From: Pseudomonadota bacterium
Lineage (GTDB): Bacteria > Pseudomonadota > Gammaproteobacteria > Burkholderiales > Burkholderiaceae_B
Reading direction: 5' to 3'
Assembly: GCA_023427085.1 (NCBI GenBank)
Contig: JAEZBO010000137.1
Location: 1 to 44,522 of the forward strand
Length of the DNA stretch: 44,522 nucleotides
Shown here piece by piece: positions 42,164 to 44,522 of this stretch (position 1 is its first letter; each line of letters begins with the position of its first letter). The notes under the pieces were generated by a model, which worked only from the letters and a program-made list of their open reading frames with translations, did not search any database and had not been told where the DNA came from. A program made the translations under genes and the position numbers.

Positions 42164-44218
42164 ATGCTCGATGTCCGTGACGGCGTCGCGCTGATCCTGC
42201 TGGATCAGCCGCCGGTAAACAGCCTGGGCCACGCGCTGCGTGCCCACCTGGACGCACAGCTCGACGCCGCGCTGGCCGCGCCGCAGGTGCGCGCCATCGT
42301 GCTGCAAGGCAATGACAAATTCTTCAGTGCGGGCGCCGACGTCAGCGAGTTCGGCACGCCGCGCCAGACCCTCGAACCGATCCTGCCGACGCTGCTGACG
42401 CGCATCCAGGACAGCCCCAAGCCGGTGGTCGCGGCGCTGGCGGGCATGGCGCTGGGCGGCGGCTTCGAGCTGGCGCTGGCCTGCCACGCCCGCGTGGCGC
42501 TGCCGGGTGCGCGGGTCGGGCTGCCCGAGATCACGCTGGGACTGATCCCCGGCGCGGGCGGCACGCAGCGCCTGCCGCGCCTGCTGCCGCTCGAGCAGGC
42601 CTATGGCCTGATGCACGAGGGCCGGCCCGTCGCCGCCGCGACCTTGGCCGACAGCGGCCTGTTCGCCGCGGTGGTCGATCAGGACCTGATCGCGACCGCC
42701 TGCACCACCGCGCTGGCGCTGGCGCAGGCCGGCGCACCGTTGCCGTCGGCGGCCGCCAAGACGCTGCTGGCCGACACCGTCACCGTGTTCGTGACGGCGC
42801 AGCGCGAGCGGCTCAATGCGCGCCAGCGCCTGCAACCGGCCTACGGCGCGTTGCTCGACGCGCTCGAGGGCCTGAGCCAGCCGCTGGCGCAGGGGCTGCA
42901 GAAAGAGCGCGAGTGTTTCGTAGCGCTGGTGCCGACCACCGCGGCGCAGGCGCTGCGGTATCAGTTCAAGGCCGAGCGCGAGGCCGCCAAGCTGCCGGCG
43001 GCGCAGCGCGCCGAGCCGCGCGCGCTGGATACCGTCGCGGTGATCGGTGCCGGCACGATGGGGGCGGGCATCGCGATCGCCTTGCTGGACGCGCGGCTGG
43101 ACGTGATCCTGCTCGAGCAGAATGCCGAGGCGCTGGCGCGCGGCGCGCAGCGCGTGCAAGACCACTATGCGGGCCGGGTCGCCGCCTCGAAGATGACGCA
43201 GGATGACGCGTCGGCGCGGCAAGCGCGGCTGCGCACCACGCTCGATTGGGCCGCGCTGGCGCAGGCCGATCTGGTGATCGAGGCGGTGTTCGAAGACCTG
43301 CAGGTCAAACAGGAGGTCTTTCGCAAGATCGATGCGTCGGCGCGCGCCGGCGCGGTGCTGGCCACCAATACCTCCTACCTGGACGTCGACGCGATCGCCG
43401 GCGCCACGCAGCGGCCGCAGGACGTGCTGGGCCTGCATTTCTTCAGCCCGGCCAACGTCATGAAGCTGCTCGAGGTGGTGCGCGCCACCCATACCGCGCC
43501 GGACGTGATGGCGACCGGCATGGCATTGGGTGGCAGGCTGGGCAAGGTCGCGATTCCGACCGGCAACGCCTTCGGCTTCATCGGCAATCGCATCTACAAC
43601 GCCTACCGGCGCCAGTGCGAGTTCATGCTCGAGGACGGCGCCTGGCCCGAGCAGGTCGACGAGGCGTTGACCAGCATGGGCTTTGCGATGGGGCCGTTCG
43701 CGGTGGCCGACCTGTCGGGCCTGGACATCGCCTGGCGCATGCGCCAGGCCCAGGCGCCGCAGCGCGATCCGCGCGAACGTTACGTCGACATCCTCGACCG
43801 GCTGTGCGAGATGGGCCGCCTCGGCCGCAAGACCGGCGCCGGCTATTACAGTTATCCCGATGGCAAGCAGGTCAGGACGACCGAGCCGGTGGTGCGCGAG
43901 CTGATCGAGCAGGCCAGCGCGCGCCGTGGCGTGGTCCGCCAGCCGCTGTCGCGTGACGAGATCCGCCGGCGCGTGCTGCTGGCGATGGCCAACGAGGCGG
44001 CGCTGCTGCTGGCCGAAGGCGTGGCCGCGCGGCCCAGCGACATCGACGTGGCGCTGGTGCAGGGCTATGGCTTTCCGCGCTGGGAGGGCGGGCCGGTGTT
44101 CTGGGCCACCCGGCAGGACCGCCGCCAGCTCGAGCACGACCTCCAGGCCTTGGTGTCGGCCGGCGGCCATGGCTACCGGCAAGGCAATCCCGATTTCCTC
44201 TTTCCCAGCGAGCGTTGA
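42164..44218 (+). CDS. Bifunctional enoyl-CoA hydratase / 3-hydroxyacyl-CoA dehydrogenase
   Basis: Fused beta-oxidation enzyme of 684 residues, about the length of the FadJ/peroxisomal-type multifunctional protein. The crotonase domain (1-~190) carries E102 (GGGFELALACHAR) and E122 (GLPEITLGLIPGAGGTQRLP). A NAD-binding Rossmann domain follows with AVIGAGTMGAGIA at about 290-302, then NTSYLDVDAIA and the catalytic-His region LGLHFFSPANVMKLLEVV (about 422-439). Two C-terminal dehydrogenase domains end the protein (GNAFGFIGNRIYNAYRRQ; GYGFPRWEGGPVFWA). It precedes the thiolase start by 2 bp, giving the last three steps of a beta-oxidation round. Substrate length is not predictable. Confidence 0.94.
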   Translation: MLDVRDGVALILLDQPPVNSLGHALRAHLDAQLDAALAAPQVRAIVLQGNDKFFSAGADVSEFGTPRQTLEPILPTLLTRIQDSPKPVVAALAGMALGGGFELALACHARVALPGARVGLPEITLGLIPGAGGTQRLPRLLPLEQAYGLMHEGRPVAAATLADSGLFAAVVDQDLIATACTTALALAQAGAPLPSAAAKTLLADTVTVFVTAQRERLNARQRLQPAYGALLDALEGLSQPLAQGLQKERECFVALVPTTAAQALRYQFKAEREAAKLPAAQRAEPRALDTVAVIGAGTMGAGIAIALLDARLDVILLEQNAEALARGAQRVQDHYAGRVAASKMTQDDASARQARLRTTLDWAALAQADLVIEAVFEDLQVKQEVFRKIDASARAGAVLATNTSYLDVDAIAGATQRPQDVLGLHFFSPANVMKLLEVVRATHTAPDVMATGMALGGRLGKVAIPTGNAFGFIGNRIYNAYRRQCEFMLEDGAWPEQVDEALTSMGFAMGPFAVADLSGLDIAWRMRQAQAPQRDPRERYVDILDRLCEMGRLGRKTGAGYYSYPDGKQVRTTEPVVRELIEQASARRGVVRQPLSRDEIRRRVLLAMANEAALLLAEGVAARPSDIDVALVQGYGFPRWEGGPVFWATRQDRRQLEHDLQALVSAGGHGYRQGNPDFLFPSER

Positions 44219-44220
44219 AC

Positions 44221-44522
<302 letters not shown>

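Overview
The window is very GC-rich and densely coded, with short intergenic gaps (no stretch of 300 bases lacks a gene). No tRNA, rRNA, CRISPR array or insertion sequence was seen. Three Bug-type tripartite-tricarboxylate-transporter receptors, five LysR regulators with small catabolic operons, and two CaiB/BaiF CoA-transferases point to a betaproteobacterium of the Burkholderiales, most like the Alcaligenaceae (Bordetella/Achromobacter/Pigmentiphaga type). That placement is an inference from gene content.

Metal uptake (1-11593). The window opens inside a FecR-type anti-sigma regulator, followed by a siderophore-type TonB-dependent receptor with an STN signalling domain. Next comes the most interesting locus. 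A COG0523/CobW GTPase faces a four-gene operon across a 62-bp gap that contains a near-perfect Zur-like palindrome. The operon encodes a TonB-dependent receptor, a giant CobN-like protein that appears to be exported and anchored in the periplasm, a TolQ/ExbB-like motor protein, and a DUF2149/ExbD-like partner. I read it as a zinc-starvation envelope system in which a chelatase-like protein works outside the cytoplasm next to its own proton-motive-force motor.

Small envelope and housekeeping genes (11609-16452). Two hypothetical lipoproteins and a YkgJ cysteine-cluster protein with an in-frame 9-bp repeat come first. An aldo/keto reductase plus a SnoaL-Atu4866 fusion gene then stand divergent from an AraC regulator, with a 21-bp-spaced direct repeat between them.

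Efflux (16466-23236). A tightly coupled operon runs tetR - outer membrane factor - adaptor - RND pump, joined by ATGA overlaps, with a 20-bp TetR-like operator upstream. The adaptor has a glutamine-rich tail, and the pump lacks parts of the usual proton-relay residues. A hypothetical lipoprotein (23433-24167) diverges from tetR.

Catabolic half (24244-44522). First: LysR / Bug receptor + amidase, with a perfect odd-centred palindrome between them; then an iron-type alcohol dehydrogenase divergent from a LysR; then a solitary radical SAM protein with an unusual CX4CX2C cluster motif and a convergent LysE exporter. A mirrored pair of acyl-CoA modules follows: CoA-transferase - MaoC hydratase - Bug on the minus strand, and CoA-transferase - Bug - crotonase on the plus strand. 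A LysR gene lies between them, and both CoA-transferase promoters share a TTCGAAAGAAT motif. The window ends with a second LysR of the same subgroup, a PaaI-like thioesterase, another LysR, a bifunctional enoyl-CoA hydratase/3-hydroxyacyl-CoA dehydrogenase, and the start of a thiolase whose expected nucleophilic cysteine is read as serine. Together these suggest import of organic acids or amides, CoA activation, and beta-oxidation.
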